From contig MU646782.1 in assembly GCA_026770585.1 (NCBI GenBank), positions 301,869 through 315,746 of the forward strand: 13,878 nt of DNA. The letters run 5' to 3'. The stretch is from Baffinella frigidus. Its lineage: Eukaryota; Cryptophyceae; Cryptomonadales; Baffinellaceae. Below the pieces are notes generated by a model. That model searched no databases. It saw only the letters and a list, made by a program, of their open reading frames with translations, and was not told the DNA's origin. Shown piece after piece: positions 10,101 through 13,148 of this stretch. Numbering within the stretch: position 1 is the first letter of the stretch; each line of letters begins with the position of its first letter. The translations under genes were made by a program, and so were the position numbers.

Positions 10101-10873
10101 GCCTGTAAGTCCCTCGCCAGCGGACCACCTAGGGGGTCCGCTGGCGGAAGCTTTTGGCATTAGGGACGTACGCGATAATGACGGCGAGCGAGCGCGGCAG
10201 GCGATGCTTGGCCAGCCACGTGACCGACTGCACCATCGCGGAGGCCGCGTGCAGCGCTTTCAGCATGGGCGGGGGCGGCGGGCATTCGCTCTCGTCCAGC
10301 CGCCCTATACAGTCTGCCTTGAAGTCGTCGGCGTCCACGCGCTTTCGCACCCCCATCCGCACCCCCCCCCCGCCCCGCCCTCTTCCCTCCGACCCGCGTG
10401 CCCCTCGCTTCTTGGTGCCCCCGGGCTTGATTGCTAGGAAGTCGACGATGGGAACAAGGGAGTAGAAAAGGCCCATCGCCAGGACGAATGGAATCAGGAC
10501 CTGCTCGAAAAAGGCACCGCCACGCTTGCTCAGCCTCACTCTCCAGCCCCGTACGTGTCCAAGGCCTCTCACGGCTCGGGCAGAACAGGGAATGCGTTAG
10601 GGTCTGGCGTGCCTTGTGTAGCAACGGTGTGCTGAAATGGCAGTCGAGGACGGGCATCGGAGCGAAAGAGTCTGTTCATTCAAAAAGCTGCAGGACAAAC
10701 AGAGAATGGTCTATGGGGAGGACACGCACACTCCTCAGGTGCACAAGCGTGGCACCGCTGGCGACGAGTGCCAGCACGAAGAGGCAGGCCGTGTGGATGT
10801 GCTTCCGAACGATGAGCTCCTCCACCCGCAACTCTCTGAAGACCATCGCCCGCACCCCACCCCCCATGGACAT
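1..10873 (-). CDS. AI-2E/PerM-family membrane protein, split gene, 3' end beyond window
   Basis: A multi-exon gene reads right to left. Joined exons give a protein with the order typical of the AI-2E transporter family (Pfam PF01594 by my recognition): an N-terminal hydrophobic segment (LFVLALVASGATLVHL), a second one (VLIPFVLAMGLFYSLVPIVD), the RLPRSLAVIIA segment running into LMGAILVISAIIVVIISS, the LMLLFTVYLLLG helix, the QVKRYIGFK motif, and the hallmark LAFLLNFIPTVGGV block followed by LLPMPVVVFDP. Family members are polytopic plasma- or organelle-membrane proteins linked to export of small signals or to ion antiport; the substrate here cannot be told. Phases at the junctions: E0/E1 0, E1/E2 2 (GC+G), E3/E4 2 (GG+G), E4/E5 0, E5/E6 0. 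E2 ends in phase 0 but E3 needs phase 1, so one exon is missing from the model. About 350 residues are recovered, near the usual family size; the C-terminus lies left of base 1. The region also contains many MITEs and broken exon copies. Confidence 0.85.
245..312 (-). pseudogene. Exon E6, partial copy 2
   Basis: CAG acceptor followed by 68 bases nearly identical to E6 (VSTLLPMPVVVFDPTKSMLD-MT), then an abrupt change to AT-rich sequence (TCTAATTTACAACAAAAT). The reading frame is intact to the break, where a GT (244-243) could act as donor. It would leave in phase 2, so it is probably not a useful exon. Confidence 0.7.
317..468. mobile_element. MITE-like element, CACCA-CCCTCAC ends
   Basis: Terminal inverted repeats CACCAGCCCTCAC..CTGAGCAAATCGTCG and CGTCGATTTGCTCAG..GTGAGGGTTGGTG. 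The centre carries a small hairpin, CGCCGGATTCCGGCG. Related ends occur at 9075-9115, 9778-9815 and 9950-9975. It begins right after the broken E6 copy. Confidence 0.65.
524..655. repeat. Direct repeat, copy 1 (with 1555-1700)
   Basis: GAGGGTTTCGTTG, CCGGAATTCCGG, GTGTTACGTGA and GATGAAAGGTTCGTAGTCC recur in the same order at 1555-1700. Both copies follow an element with CACCA-CCCTC ends, so a unit of roughly 500 bases (317-820 and 1285-1790) seems to be duplicated and diverged. Confidence 0.7.
683..721 (-). pseudogene. Exon E6, partial copy 3 inside an inverted-repeat element
   Basis: Minus strand VSTLLPM-VVVF with one codon missing relative to E6, preceded by CAGG. It forms the left half of a small palindrome whose right half (731-758) is the same exon piece inverted and decayed, all inside the element at 657-847. 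Confidence 0.65.
731..758 (+). pseudogene. Exon E6 fragment in inverted orientation
   Basis: Plus-strand CAG/GTGTCGACTCTTCTTTTG then GATACCGGTGGTGTAG matches the first part of E6 (VSTLL..PVV) and ends in a stop. With the segment at 683-721 it makes a hairpin. Confidence 0.6.
852..953. mobile_element. Large hairpin related to the CCTAGG/GAGCGAGGTA family
   Basis: Arms CGTAGGGTCCTAGGGGGGGG..ATGAGCGAGGTAGCT and its complement, with a smaller hairpin nested in the left arm. It carries the same blocks (GAGCGAGGTA, CCTAGGACCCTACG) as the TA-flanked elements at 12.2-13.3 kb, but in inside-out order. Confidence 0.6.
1013..1108 (+). pseudogene. Exon E5, inverted copy e with its intron flank
   Basis: Plus-strand GACTGATTACCTGACTGGCT TCCTGCCATCCTGCCTTCCAG followed by VLLSAITGLIVGV (1070-1108). 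The intronic part matches the reverse complement of about 2376-2430, so acceptor and polypyrimidine flank were copied together with the first 13 codons. It breaks into TTGCCCAGGAAACACGCC, a sequence also found at 3200-3220. Confidence 0.75.
1200..1255. repeat. Two tandem 28-base units
   Basis: CACTCCTCCTGCCCATAGAG-GCTCCTTC occurs twice in a row without change. Confidence 0.85.
1285..1460. mobile_element. MITE-like element, CACCACCAGCCCTCCGAGG ends
   Basis: Left end CACCACCAGCCCTCCGAGGC-TGCTCAAACAG, right end CTGTTTGAGCA-CCTCGGAGGGCTAGTGGTGG. A perfect 20-base palindrome AGACCCCAGATCTGGGGTCT lies inside (1378-1397). The same terminus with its flank GTCCGTCGCACCACCAGC also occurs at 985-1011. 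Confidence 0.7.
1555..1700. repeat. Direct repeat, copy 2 (with 524-655)
   Basis: See the first copy at 524-655. It is preceded by an unbroken run of G at 1532-1549. Confidence 0.7.
1821..1953. mobile_element. TA-flanked MITE, TAGACGTG/CAGGTCTA family, copy 1
   Basis: Inverted ends TAGACGTGGTGGTGGTCAAT CAAAAGTCAACT and AGTTGACTCTTGCGATTGCC TCCCGTCAGGTCTA, with TA at both tips. Inner hairpin GCAGAATCCTTC-AAAAC-GAAGGATTCTGC. The second copy is at 4971-5097. Confidence 0.8.
1980..2105 (-). CDS. Transporter exon E5 (conserved FIPxVG block)
   Basis: 126 bases, 42 codons, phase 0 at both ends; acceptor TTCCAG (ending 2106), donor GTACCT (1979-1974). It encodes VLLSAITGLIVGVSLLLLRV and DLALVFGLLAFLLNFIPTVG-GV, the diagnostic 'GLLAFLLNFIPxxG' block of AI-2E proteins. 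It is the only full-length copy; three same-strand 5' partial copies and one inverted partial copy lie nearby. Confidence 0.93.
2288..2371 (-). pseudogene. Exon E5, partial copy b
   Basis: Acceptor GATGACAG then about 28 codons matching E5 (VLLSAITGLIVGVSLLLLRV-GLALVFGL), ending inside the exon where ACTC/GAGT repeats begin. Most differences from E5 are single bases and the frame is open. There is no donor at the break, so it is a splice-acceptor decoy at most. Confidence 0.75.
2494..2553 (-). pseudogene. Exon E5, partial copy c
   Basis: Same acceptor context as copy b (GGATGACAG) and 20 codons of E5 (VLLSAITGLIGGVSLLLLRV) before breaking into CAGCCAGT repeats. Confidence 0.75.
2692..2751 (-). 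pseudogene. Exon E5, partial copy d
   Basis: Acceptor CCTCCAG, then VLLSAITGLIVGVSLPFLRV, then a break at nearly the same codon as copy c. Its upstream flank (CTTCCTGCCCTCCAG) resembles that of the real E5. Confidence 0.75.
3165..3330. mobile_element. Possible inverted-repeat element with a perfect 20-base-arm palindrome
   Basis: Outer inverted ends CCATGCGAACAGA (3164-3176) and TCTGTTCGCATGG (3304-3316) plus GGGCGTGAC on both flanks. Inside, TGATCACGTTTCCGTACGGA (3231-3250) and its exact complement (3253-3272) are separated by CA. Confidence 0.6.
3331..3780. other. Intron stretch without recognisable gene
   Basis: AT-richer sequence. The only link seen is GTAGTAATTTTCGTTGCC at 3570-3587, which also occurs in the right arm of the element at 6396-6516, so a decayed relative of that element may lie here. 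Confidence 0.4.
3782..3942. mobile_element. TA-flanked palindromic MITE, GGGTAACGGCCTG family, copy 1
   Basis: Ends TAGGGTAACGGCCTGAAAAT GGGG and CCCCATTTTCAGGCCGTTGG CCTA. Almost the whole element is palindromic (CCTAGGACCTCCTACCGTAG GCCGAG and complement) with a 23-base asymmetric centre. Copy 2 at 6940-7099 has the same centre in reverse. Confidence 0.9.
4027..4040 (-). pseudogene. Possible donor-side fragment of exon E4
   Basis: Minus-strand ACATCGCCTTCAAG followed by GTCAGT resembles the last 14 bases of E4 (ACATCGGCTTCAAG/GTACTA). Very short; it could be chance, but it sits at the far end of the purine tract that begins at the real donor. Confidence 0.3.
4045..4171. repeat. GA-rich simple repeat (CT tract on the transporter sense strand)
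   Basis: (GA)n with scattered GC, starting about 10 bases after the E4 donor in the sense direction. In RNA it would be complementary to the GA tracts 5' of E4 (5340-5620). Confidence 0.95.
4178..4256 (-). CDS. Transporter exon E4 (YIxxK motif exon)
   Basis: 79 bases between acceptor TTGCAG (ending 4257) and donor GTACTA (4177-4172). The first base completes GGG (Gly) with the GG of E3; then come YAPEDRRGGSV and MAEIDVQVKRYIGFK. The QVxRYIxxK motif directly before a hydrophobic helix is one of the best conserved parts of the AI-2E family. It ends in phase 0 and joins E5 as GFK-VLLSAITG. A very long CT tract on the sense strand begins about 10 bases after the donor. Confidence 0.88.
4275..4420. 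repeat. Tandem copies of CTTACCAAATGGTAGCAAGG
   Basis: AAATCTTACCAAATGGTAGC AAGG occurs at 4268-4291 and 4376-4399, each followed by a variant (CTTGCTAAACGGT, CTTACCAAGTGGT) and by GGCCCATGG/GCCCATGG. ACCAAATGGT is itself palindromic. Confidence 0.7.
4627..4801. mobile_element. AT-rich MITE with about 65-base inverted ends
   Basis: ATAGCGACGCAACCTATAAA TAGTTTTGTAAAG.. and its complement ending ..AGGTTGCGTCGCTAT at 4801. It interrupts the surrounding minisatellite. Confidence 0.85.
4971..5097. mobile_element. TA-flanked MITE, TAGACGTG/CAGGTCTA family, copy 2
   Basis: Ends TAGACCTGAGGGTGGTCAAT CGCAAAAGTCAACTC and GAGTTGACTTTTGATTGCCC CCGGTCACGTCTA. Central hairpin AGAAAACACGG-GTTT-CCGTGTTTTCT, a different centre from copy 1. 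Orientation is opposite to copy 1. Confidence 0.85.
5233..5326 (-). pseudogene. Exon E3, copy C: stop-containing duplicate
   Basis: Third copy of E3. A TAG at 5329-5327 can act as acceptor and gives the same phase 1 entry; the reading is EIGAVRALSAALEEISNG then FLILLFTV followed by TAA at the position where copies A and B have Tyr or Phe. The donor is GTAGCC at 5232-5227. If included it would end translation in the middle of the membrane helix; as a 'poison' exon it could regulate expression, but it may simply be decaying. Confidence 0.65.
5340..5620. repeat. CT-rich tracts between E3 copies
   Basis: (CT)n/(CCCT)n runs at 5350-5422 and 5513-5620, each starting next to a GTACCC donor of an E3 copy (sense strand GA-rich). 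A third tract lies at 5898-5972. Confidence 0.95.
5435..5495 (-). CDS. Exon E3, copy B: shorter, phase-compatible alternative exon
   Basis: A nearly identical copy of E3 that begins at GCGCTCGAG: its first 27 bases are replaced by GC/purine-rich sequence ending in GGGAG, so an AG still precedes it. Read as an exon it enters in phase 1 and leaves in phase 2, like copy A, at GTACCC (5434-5429), and encodes ALEEISNGFLMLLFTVFLLL (Y to F change). It could replace copy A and shorten the protein by nine residues, or be a silent duplicate. The acceptor lacks a pyrimidine tract on the sense strand, which favours the second view. Confidence 0.4.
5632..5719 (-). CDS. Transporter exon E3, copy A (membrane helix)
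   Basis: 88 bases: acceptor TTTCTCTCAG ending 5720, donor GTACCC at 5631-5626. Entering in phase 1 and leaving in phase 2, it encodes (E)VVVRALSAALEEISNG then FLMLLFTVYLLL and GG+G (Gly) at the E4 junction. The helix with LLxxxxxxLLL is the expected segment just before the conserved C-terminal half of AI-2E proteins. Of three complete-looking copies of this exon (A here, B at 5495-5435, C at 5326-5233), A has the best acceptor, no stop and the fullest length, so it is taken as the working exon; B is also splice-compatible. Confidence 0.8.
5832..5860 (-). pseudogene. Exon E3, partial copy D (acceptor side only)
   Basis: CTTGTCAG followed by AA GTT GTG GTC CGT GCT CTG AGC GCC keeps the acceptor, phase and first nine codons of E3 (VVVRALSA) and then breaks off into unrelated sequence. 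Synonymous differences from copy A show it is older than copies A-C. Confidence 0.6.
6142..6175 (-). pseudogene. Exon E3, scrambled fragment E
   Basis: Minus-strand GCCGCGCTCGAG (AALE) is followed directly by TTCACTGT (FTV), as if the middle of E3 had been deleted. The CCATTCGGGG intron sequence normally found before the E3 acceptor precedes it. Short and of no coding use by itself. Confidence 0.45.
6188..6311 (-). mobile_element. CCACGCCAGA inverted-repeat element, copy 1
   Basis: Ends CCACGCCAGATT and AATCTGGCGTGG. The whole length, read as reverse complement, matches the element at 9333-9458 (TTGGAA-GG, GCCAAAAGTCAATT, CTCC, GTGGT-TTCAAAAG). Confidence 0.8.
6396..6516. mobile_element. MITE with GAGTATTTATGATAAATACG ends
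   Basis: GAGTATTTATGATAAATACG CAAAGGCAACGAAATTT and its complement ending CGTATTTATCATAAATACTC. Similar sequences (CAGCAACTGCAAACGAAGCA; CAGCACCTGCAAACGAAGCA) lie on both sides. Confidence 0.85.
6667..6727 (-). CDS. Candidate for the missing exon between E2 and E3
   Basis: On the minus strand a TTGCAG acceptor (ending 6728) and a GTTGGT donor (from 6666) enclose 61 bases that would enter in phase 0 and leave in phase 1, exactly what E2 and E3 require. The phase-correct reading (QRLSTRPGGWFWQRHARQCP) does not look like the family. Another frame (ASFDAAWRLVLAETREAVSW) looks more protein-like but does not fit the phases. A diverged copy of the same segment lies at about 6859-6810, directly to the right of a CCCTACA array. 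Because other exons in this gene also have adjacent copies, this duplication is weak support for exon status. Function and reality are uncertain. Confidence 0.25.
6743..6801. repeat. CCCTACA telomere-like array
   Basis: Tandem heptamer ACCCTAC on the plus strand with few variants, opposite in orientation to the large array at 7343-7975. Confidence 0.95.
6810..6859 (-). pseudogene. Second copy of the candidate exon at 6727-6667
   Basis: Minus-strand CAG/CATCTTCTCTGGGCGCG then GGCGGCTGG parallels CAG/CGTCTTTCGACGCG then GGCGGCTGG of the other copy with small indels. It keeps an acceptor-like AG. Confidence 0.35.
6940..7099. mobile_element. TA-flanked palindromic MITE, GGGTAACGGCCTG family, copy 2
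   Basis: Starts TAGGGTAACGGCCTGAAAAT GGGG and ends CCCCATTTTCAGGAAATTAC CCTA. The centre (GATCCTAGGACCAAAAAGTC) is the reverse of copy 1, and the arm markers GCATACGG/GCCTACGG are swapped accordingly. Confidence 0.9.
7139..7272. repeat. Inverted repeat with GGATCCAGCGCCGCGCCCCC arms
   Basis: Left arm 7139-7160, right arm 7251-7272 (GGGGGTGCGGCGCTGGATCC), about 90 bases between. Possibly another element; plus-strand reading between the arms is open but not recognisable. Confidence 0.7.
7343..8186. repeat. Long TGTAGGG-type interstitial telomere-like array
   Basis: Mostly TGTAGGG with variants (TGTAGAGGG, TGTATGG, TGCAGGG), broken at 7991-8060 by the E2 copy and by CTCTCTCT-containing units (7940-7967, 8104-8122, 8157-8174). 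In the sense direction of the transporter gene it is CCCTACA-rich and starts directly after the E2 donor. Confidence 0.95.
7991..8060 (-). pseudogene. Exon E2, partial copy (donor side)
   Basis: Minus-strand CCATGGTCGGGTGG to GAGAAG/GTGACC reproduces the last 23 codons of E2 with a few changes (MVGWVLRWGAMIDVSNQVIAEK in two pieces: MVGWVLRWGAMID and VSNQVIAEK). The donor GT is kept at the same place. An AAG precedes it but without a pyrimidine tract. It follows E2 by about 130 bases of TGTAGGG-type repeat. Confidence 0.75.
8191..8362 (-). CDS. Transporter exon E2 (third hydrophobic segment and cytosolic/lumenal stretch)
   Basis: 172 bases, acceptor GTGCAG at 8368-8363, donor GTCGAC at 8190-8185. 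With the last two bases of E1 it encodes A-LMGAILVISAIIVVIISS, continuing the membrane helix started in E1, then INDLASHSEKYTTRMKAMVG and WILRWGAMIDVSNQDIAEK. This polar, amphipathic stretch matches the region between the second and third helix blocks in family members. It ends in phase 0. The exon is followed closely by a broken copy of its own 3' end (8060-7991), and fragments of its 5' end lie upstream (8574-8500). Confidence 0.85.
8500..8605 (-). pseudogene. Exon E2, two partial copies of the acceptor side
   Basis: Minus-strand GCGCGGGTGCAG/GCTCATGGCATTCC (acceptor ending 8575) and AACAG/GCTCATGGGCGCGGTCC (acceptor ending 8530) both copy the E2 acceptor and first codons (LMGA-VLISA). The second continues with a 17-base repeat, GGCCAAAATGATCTC. 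A further copy of the upstream intron part lies at 8722-8775 (CGCCAGACCAGTCAACGCCG). Confidence 0.65.
8637..8707. repeat. CCCTACA/CCATACA array upstream of E2
   Basis: CACCATACAC-CATACACCCTCTACACC then ACCCTAC heptamers; opposite orientation to 7343-8186. Confidence 0.95.
8895..9047. mobile_element. MITE with CACACAATGTATTCATTAAT ends
   Basis: Arms of about 60 bases ending CACACAATG and CATTGTGTG; the inner part CAAAATCGTCAACTTTAT and ATAAGTTGACGACTTCGTG resembles the core of the element at 13541-13690. Confidence 0.85.
9075..9232. other. Intron stretch with CACCAACCCTCACGG-type ends
   Basis: CCACTAACCCTCACGGCTGG GGCAAATCGACGATTTTCG resembles the tip of the element at 317-468. A matching inverted tip occurs at 9778-9815 and 9950-9975. 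GAAGTCGGATTCCGACTTC (9149-9167) is a short palindrome. Confidence 0.5.
9235..9327. repeat. Near-perfect 44-base-arm hairpin, AGAGGGCGGTTCGGGA
   Basis: Left arm 9235-9278, right arm 9284-9327, loop of five bases. GACCCAAAATCGGTCGGGTG and complement form the inner stem. Another copy, split by a nested insertion, lies at 9481-9777. Confidence 0.9.
9333..9458 (+). mobile_element. CCACGCCAGA inverted-repeat element, copy 2
   Basis: Ends CCACGCCAGAGT and ACTCTGGCGTGG. It matches copy 1 (6188-6311) in opposite orientation and directly adjoins the 19-base copy of the E1 donor. Confidence 0.8.
9466..9484 (-). pseudogene. Exon E1, donor-side 19-base copy
   Basis: GACGTACGCGATAATGACG is identical to 10165-10183, the last codons of E1 plus donor. 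On the minus strand it reads CGTCATTATCGC/GTACGTC. It directly adjoins the end of the CCACGCCAGA inverted-repeat element (9333-9458). Confidence 0.7.
9481..9777. mobile_element. Hairpin element split by a nested MITE
   Basis: Outer sequence ACGACCCAAAACCGGTAGGG TGAAACGCC (left) and GACCCGACCGATTTTGGGTC GTTCTCCCGAACCGCCCTCT (right) is a second copy of the hairpin at 9235-9327, with the left stem shortened. Confidence 0.75.
9511..9732. mobile_element. TA-flanked MITE nested inside the outer hairpin
   Basis: Ends TAGAGCGTTTGCGGTAATTG and CAATTACCGCAAACGCTCTA. Arms of about 95 bases (..GTCCAAAACGGACAAC.., CGGTTTTGAAAAGGGACTTA) end at a short centre near 9600-9640. Confidence 0.9.
9984..10160. 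mobile_element. MITE next to the E1 donor, ATGCAAAAAGCTTTCGCCAG ends
   Basis: Left end 9984-10005 and right end 10139-10160 (CGCTGGCGGAAGCTTTTGGC AT) are inverted repeats. The right end also folds on itself (GCCAGCGGACC-ACCTAGG-GGGTCCGCTGGC). It ends about 10 bases from the E1 splice donor. Confidence 0.75.
10172..10524 (-). CDS. Transporter exon E1 (second membrane segment and charged loop)
   Basis: 353 bases, phase 0 in, phase 2 out. The exon opens with RGGAFFEQ and a membrane helix VLIPFVLAMGLFYSLVPIVD, the 'PFxLAxxLxYxLxPLVD' pattern of AI-2E proteins. A glycine/arginine- and proline-rich loop of about 50 residues follows (G-rich DNA at 10340-10400), then WLAKHRLPRSLAVIIA, where RxxPRSLAVxxx is a strong family signature. 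Donor GTACGT lies at 10171-10166; using it gives GC+G at the E2 junction, restoring Ala and keeping frame. The acceptor (AAG at 10527-10525) is chosen by frame and has a weak pyrimidine tract, so the start could lie elsewhere, because the frame is open upstream to about 10590. Confidence 0.8.
10730..10873 (-). CDS. Transporter exon E0, probable start exon
   Basis: 48 codons from ATG (minus strand, 10873-10871) to a GTGCGT donor at 10729-10724, ending in phase 0. The product starts MSMGGGVRAMVFRELRVEEL and continues with a hydrophobic helix, CLFVLALVASGATLVHLRS, which fits the first membrane segment of AI-2E proteins. The ATG lies in an AAAAAATG context; a second in-frame ATG follows two codons later. 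An extra upstream exon cannot be excluded, but the divergent gene begins only 255 bases away. The donor is not perfect, and reading continues open past it, so the exact 3' boundary is inferred from the join with E1. Confidence 0.6.
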
Positions 10874-11128
10874 TTTTTGCGTTCTCGATGCAAACCGCAC
10901 AGCCACTCCTCACGGAAAAGGATCGAGGGGCTGCTCCTCGCGCCGGCAATGCTGCGAATCGCAAGGCTCGGGTTCAGGGCCGCCGCGGAGCCCTCCGGTT
11001 GAAACCCTCCCACCAGGAAGGGTGGGAGGGGCAAATTGAAAATGACCGATGCCTTTTGGCTCGTTCCACACGCGGCGGGAGTCGTTTCTGAAAATCCACC
11101 TGATCCACAGCCCCCCCCCGCTGTTCCA
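10874..11128. promoter_or_regulatory. Shared intergenic region between two divergent genes
   Basis: The 255 bases between the two proposed start codons must hold both promoters. It is fairly GC-rich. A hairpin CCCTCCCACC-AGGAA-GGGTGGGAGGG lies at 11005-11029. No clear TATA box was seen. Confidence 0.4.
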
Positions 11129-11518
11129 ATGGCCGACGATGGGATGAGCGCCAGCCAGCTGCGCCAGCGATACGGTCCCCCCGCCTTCCGCACCCGGCGC
11201 TGCGTCGCTGCTGCCCCCTTGTTTTTCTTGATCCCGGCAACTGCACACGTGCTCCACACGGCACGTCTCGACCTGGCACATACCTGGCTGTCGCGGGCTG
11301 CCCGCTGACTGCGAGGGGGGGCCTGGCGCGGTACAGGTCGCGGTGGCACGGCCGCGGACAGCGACCTGTCAGCATCACAATTGCGTGGCCGCTACGGCGT
11401 CGAGAACAAGCAGTTCGGCCAGTCGAACGACAACACCATGCAGATGATTGTCGGCGCCGCCGTGTGCTTTGTCGTCATGATTGGCATGCTTTTCTACCTC
11501 AAGTCCGCAGGCCATTGA
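11129..11518 (+). CDS. Small single-pass (tail-anchored-like) membrane protein, two exons
   Basis: Exon 1, 11129-11174, encodes MADDGMSASQLRQRY plus one base. The intron 11175-11336 runs from GTCCCC to GGTACAG. Exon 2, 11337-11518, restores Gly and continues RGGTAADSDLSASQLRGRYG, VENKQFGQSNDNT, then a hydrophobic helix MQMIVGAAVCFVVMIGMLFY and LKSAGH-stop. The total is 75 residues. The only helix lies 5-25 residues from the C-terminus, as in tail-anchored proteins of the ER or other membranes. The motif SASQLRxRYG occurs twice, 25 residues apart, with almost wholly different codons. I do not recognise the family; size and topology resemble small translocon or ER subunits, but Sec61-beta's usual motif is absent. 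It starts 255 bases from the divergent transporter gene. A decayed copy lies at 12997-13724. The donor (GTCCCC) is unusual, but phase and homology of the two motif copies support it. Confidence 0.7.
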
Positions 11519-12188
11519 TGGTTGCACTAGAAGGTTGATGGCACCCGCGTCGCAAGAATTGCGAGGTCAGCGGGAGCAAGTGGGCGCTGGTGGCATCGGT
11601 GTGACTCGTTGAGCCAGAACTCCTCCGCGCCCTGCGAGGGCGGCGGACAGGGCTGGCCGAAGAAGCAATGAAGTGCGTGCGCGGCGCCAGAGTGTGTGTC
11701 GCTGGAAGTGCGCCTCCGTTGGCAGCTCTTGCTTGTCTGCAGAACAGGAAGCCGCCGTGCTTGCCCTGGCAGCCCGGCACACGCTTCCTCAAAGCAGATG
11801 CTCGGAGAGCGACAGGCTCAAATCCGGGAATGCGTAGGCAGACCAGCTGAAGTGCGCTTAACGTGCACCTGATGAGCCGTGGTGTAAGTTAGCTGTTCAA
11901 CCTGCCTACATTGCGGATGATGAGCGTCCGCATACTAGCGAGACTCCTCCTTCAGGGTGACTCGCAAACGACTTCACAACGTGTCTTTCTCTGCTCAACC
12001 CCCCCCCCCCCGACCTTTCGGCCACCCACCCACCCCAGGAGTTGTGACACCGCTGCGTCAGTTTGATGCAGGATTAAACCGTCATCTTGGCTGCTGTTTT
12101 TCGTTGATGCCTACCGCCCAGATCCGACACTTCCATTCCTCGTTCTTCTTGGTTGGCCTTGCGGGGACGACTCGCCTAGCGGGAACGC
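11519..12188. other. No gene recognised; 3' flank of the small membrane-protein gene
   Basis: Mixed-composition sequence with a run of C at 11999-12011. Short open frames do not resemble known proteins. It may contain the 3' UTR of the small gene; no AATAAA was seen close to its stop. Confidence 0.4.
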
Positions 12189-12310
12189 TACAGGGGTACC
12201 TCGCACATGAGAAAACGCCTTCCCCTAGGAGCCTACAGTAGGCCTATGCCTAGGGAACTACGATAGTCCTAGGGGGGGGGGCGTTTTCTGATGAGCGAGG
12301 CACCCCTGTA
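12189..12310. mobile_element. TA-flanked MITE, CAGGGGTACCTCGCTCAT family, copy 1
   Basis: TA-CAGGGGTACCTCGCACATGA GAAAACGC at the left and GCGTTTTCTGATGAGCGAGG CACCCCTG-TA at the right. The inside has CCTAGGAGCCTACAGTAGGC CTA and a G-run. Confidence 0.92.
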
Positions 12311-12501
12311 GGACAAGCGAGTGTCAACGACTCCTCTTGCCCTCAACCTCTGAAAAGTACATGTATGGTCTTTGGATTTCTATTCAGCCGCTCGGGACAA
12401 GGCGCCTCAAATCTGCATGGTCCCGACCAAAGCACCTCGTAGGTGGTGAAGCCTTGTGGTTCTCGCCCAGCGACGCGGCTCAGGCTGGTTTCTTGGTTGG
12501 C

Positions 12502-12622
12502 TACAGGGGTACCTCGCTCATAAGAAACAGCACCCCCCTAGGACCCTACGGTAGGACCAAGCCTAGGGCCCTATGGTGATCCTAGGGGGGTGGGCGTTTC
12601 TTGTGAGCGAGGTACCCTTGTA
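12502..12622. mobile_element. TA-flanked MITE, CAGGGGTACCTCGCTCAT family, copy 2
   Basis: TA-CAGGGGTACCTCGCTCATAA GAAAC at the left and GTTTCTTGTGAGCGAGGTAC CCTTG-TA at the right; core CCTAGGACCCTACGGTAGGA. Confidence 0.93.
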
Positions 12623-12747
12623 CCAGAGTTCTCTCGCTGCCAGCAACGAAGTTGCATGTCTCAGACAGTGAATGTCTGAGATGGGAGGGCAAGCGGCCCT
12701 GCGATGTGCAGCTAACCAGTGTGGCCGGACCACTCCAGCACCCAAGT

Positions 12748-12873
12748 TACAGGGATACTTCGCGCATAAGAAAACGGCTTGCCCTAGGAGCCTACAGTAG
12801 GCCTACATATGTATGCCTAGGGCCCTACGGTGGTCCTAGGGGGCGGGGCGGTTTCTTATGAGCGAGGTACCCC
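12748..12873. mobile_element. TA-flanked MITE, CAGGGGTACCTCGCTCAT family, copy 3 (right tip lost)
   Basis: TA-CAGGGATACTTCGCGCATAA GAAAAC at the left; GTTTCTTATGAGCGAGGTAC CCCC at the right, where the CTG-TA tip is replaced by the CACCAGCCCTCCGAAG end of the next element. Confidence 0.88.
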
Positions 12874-12994
12874 CACCAGCCCTCCGAAGTGGACCAAATC
12901 AAGGATGCAACTTGAGCGATTTCCTTCGGTCAGCTGGTCGTTTTCGAACGGGAATCGCTCAAGTTACCATCTCGATTTGCCCCACTTCGGAGGC
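12873..12994. mobile_element. MITE-like element, CAGCCCTCCGAAGTGG ends
   Basis: CAGCCCTCCGAAGTGGACCA AATC and GATTTGCCCCACTTCGGAGG CT; inner arms AACTTGAGCGATT and AATCGCTCAAGTT. Related to the element at 1285-1460 by its tip. It has inserted into or recombined with the tip of the previous element. Confidence 0.75.
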
Positions 12995-13148
12995 TCCGGG
13001 CTCGTCTCACACGCGACGGGAGTCGTTTCAAACGACGCTAAAATTCACCAGCCCACAGACAGTACCCCCTGGCCGATGATGGGATGAGCGCCAGCCAGGT
13101 GCGCCAGCGATATGCCCCCCCCGTCTGCCGCACCCGGGGCTGCGTCGT

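Noticed and set aside
10154-10657. Other long frames on both strands across E1
   Set aside because: GC-rich coding DNA leaves shadow frames open; only the frame with PFVLAMG and RLPRSLAV shows family motifs and consistent splice phases.
11337-11518. Sec61-beta assignment for the small membrane protein
   Set aside because: Size and C-terminal anchor fit, but the Ser/Asp-Pro-Gly-Leu-Lys-type motif before the helix is missing and the duplicated SASQLR motif is not known to me from that family.
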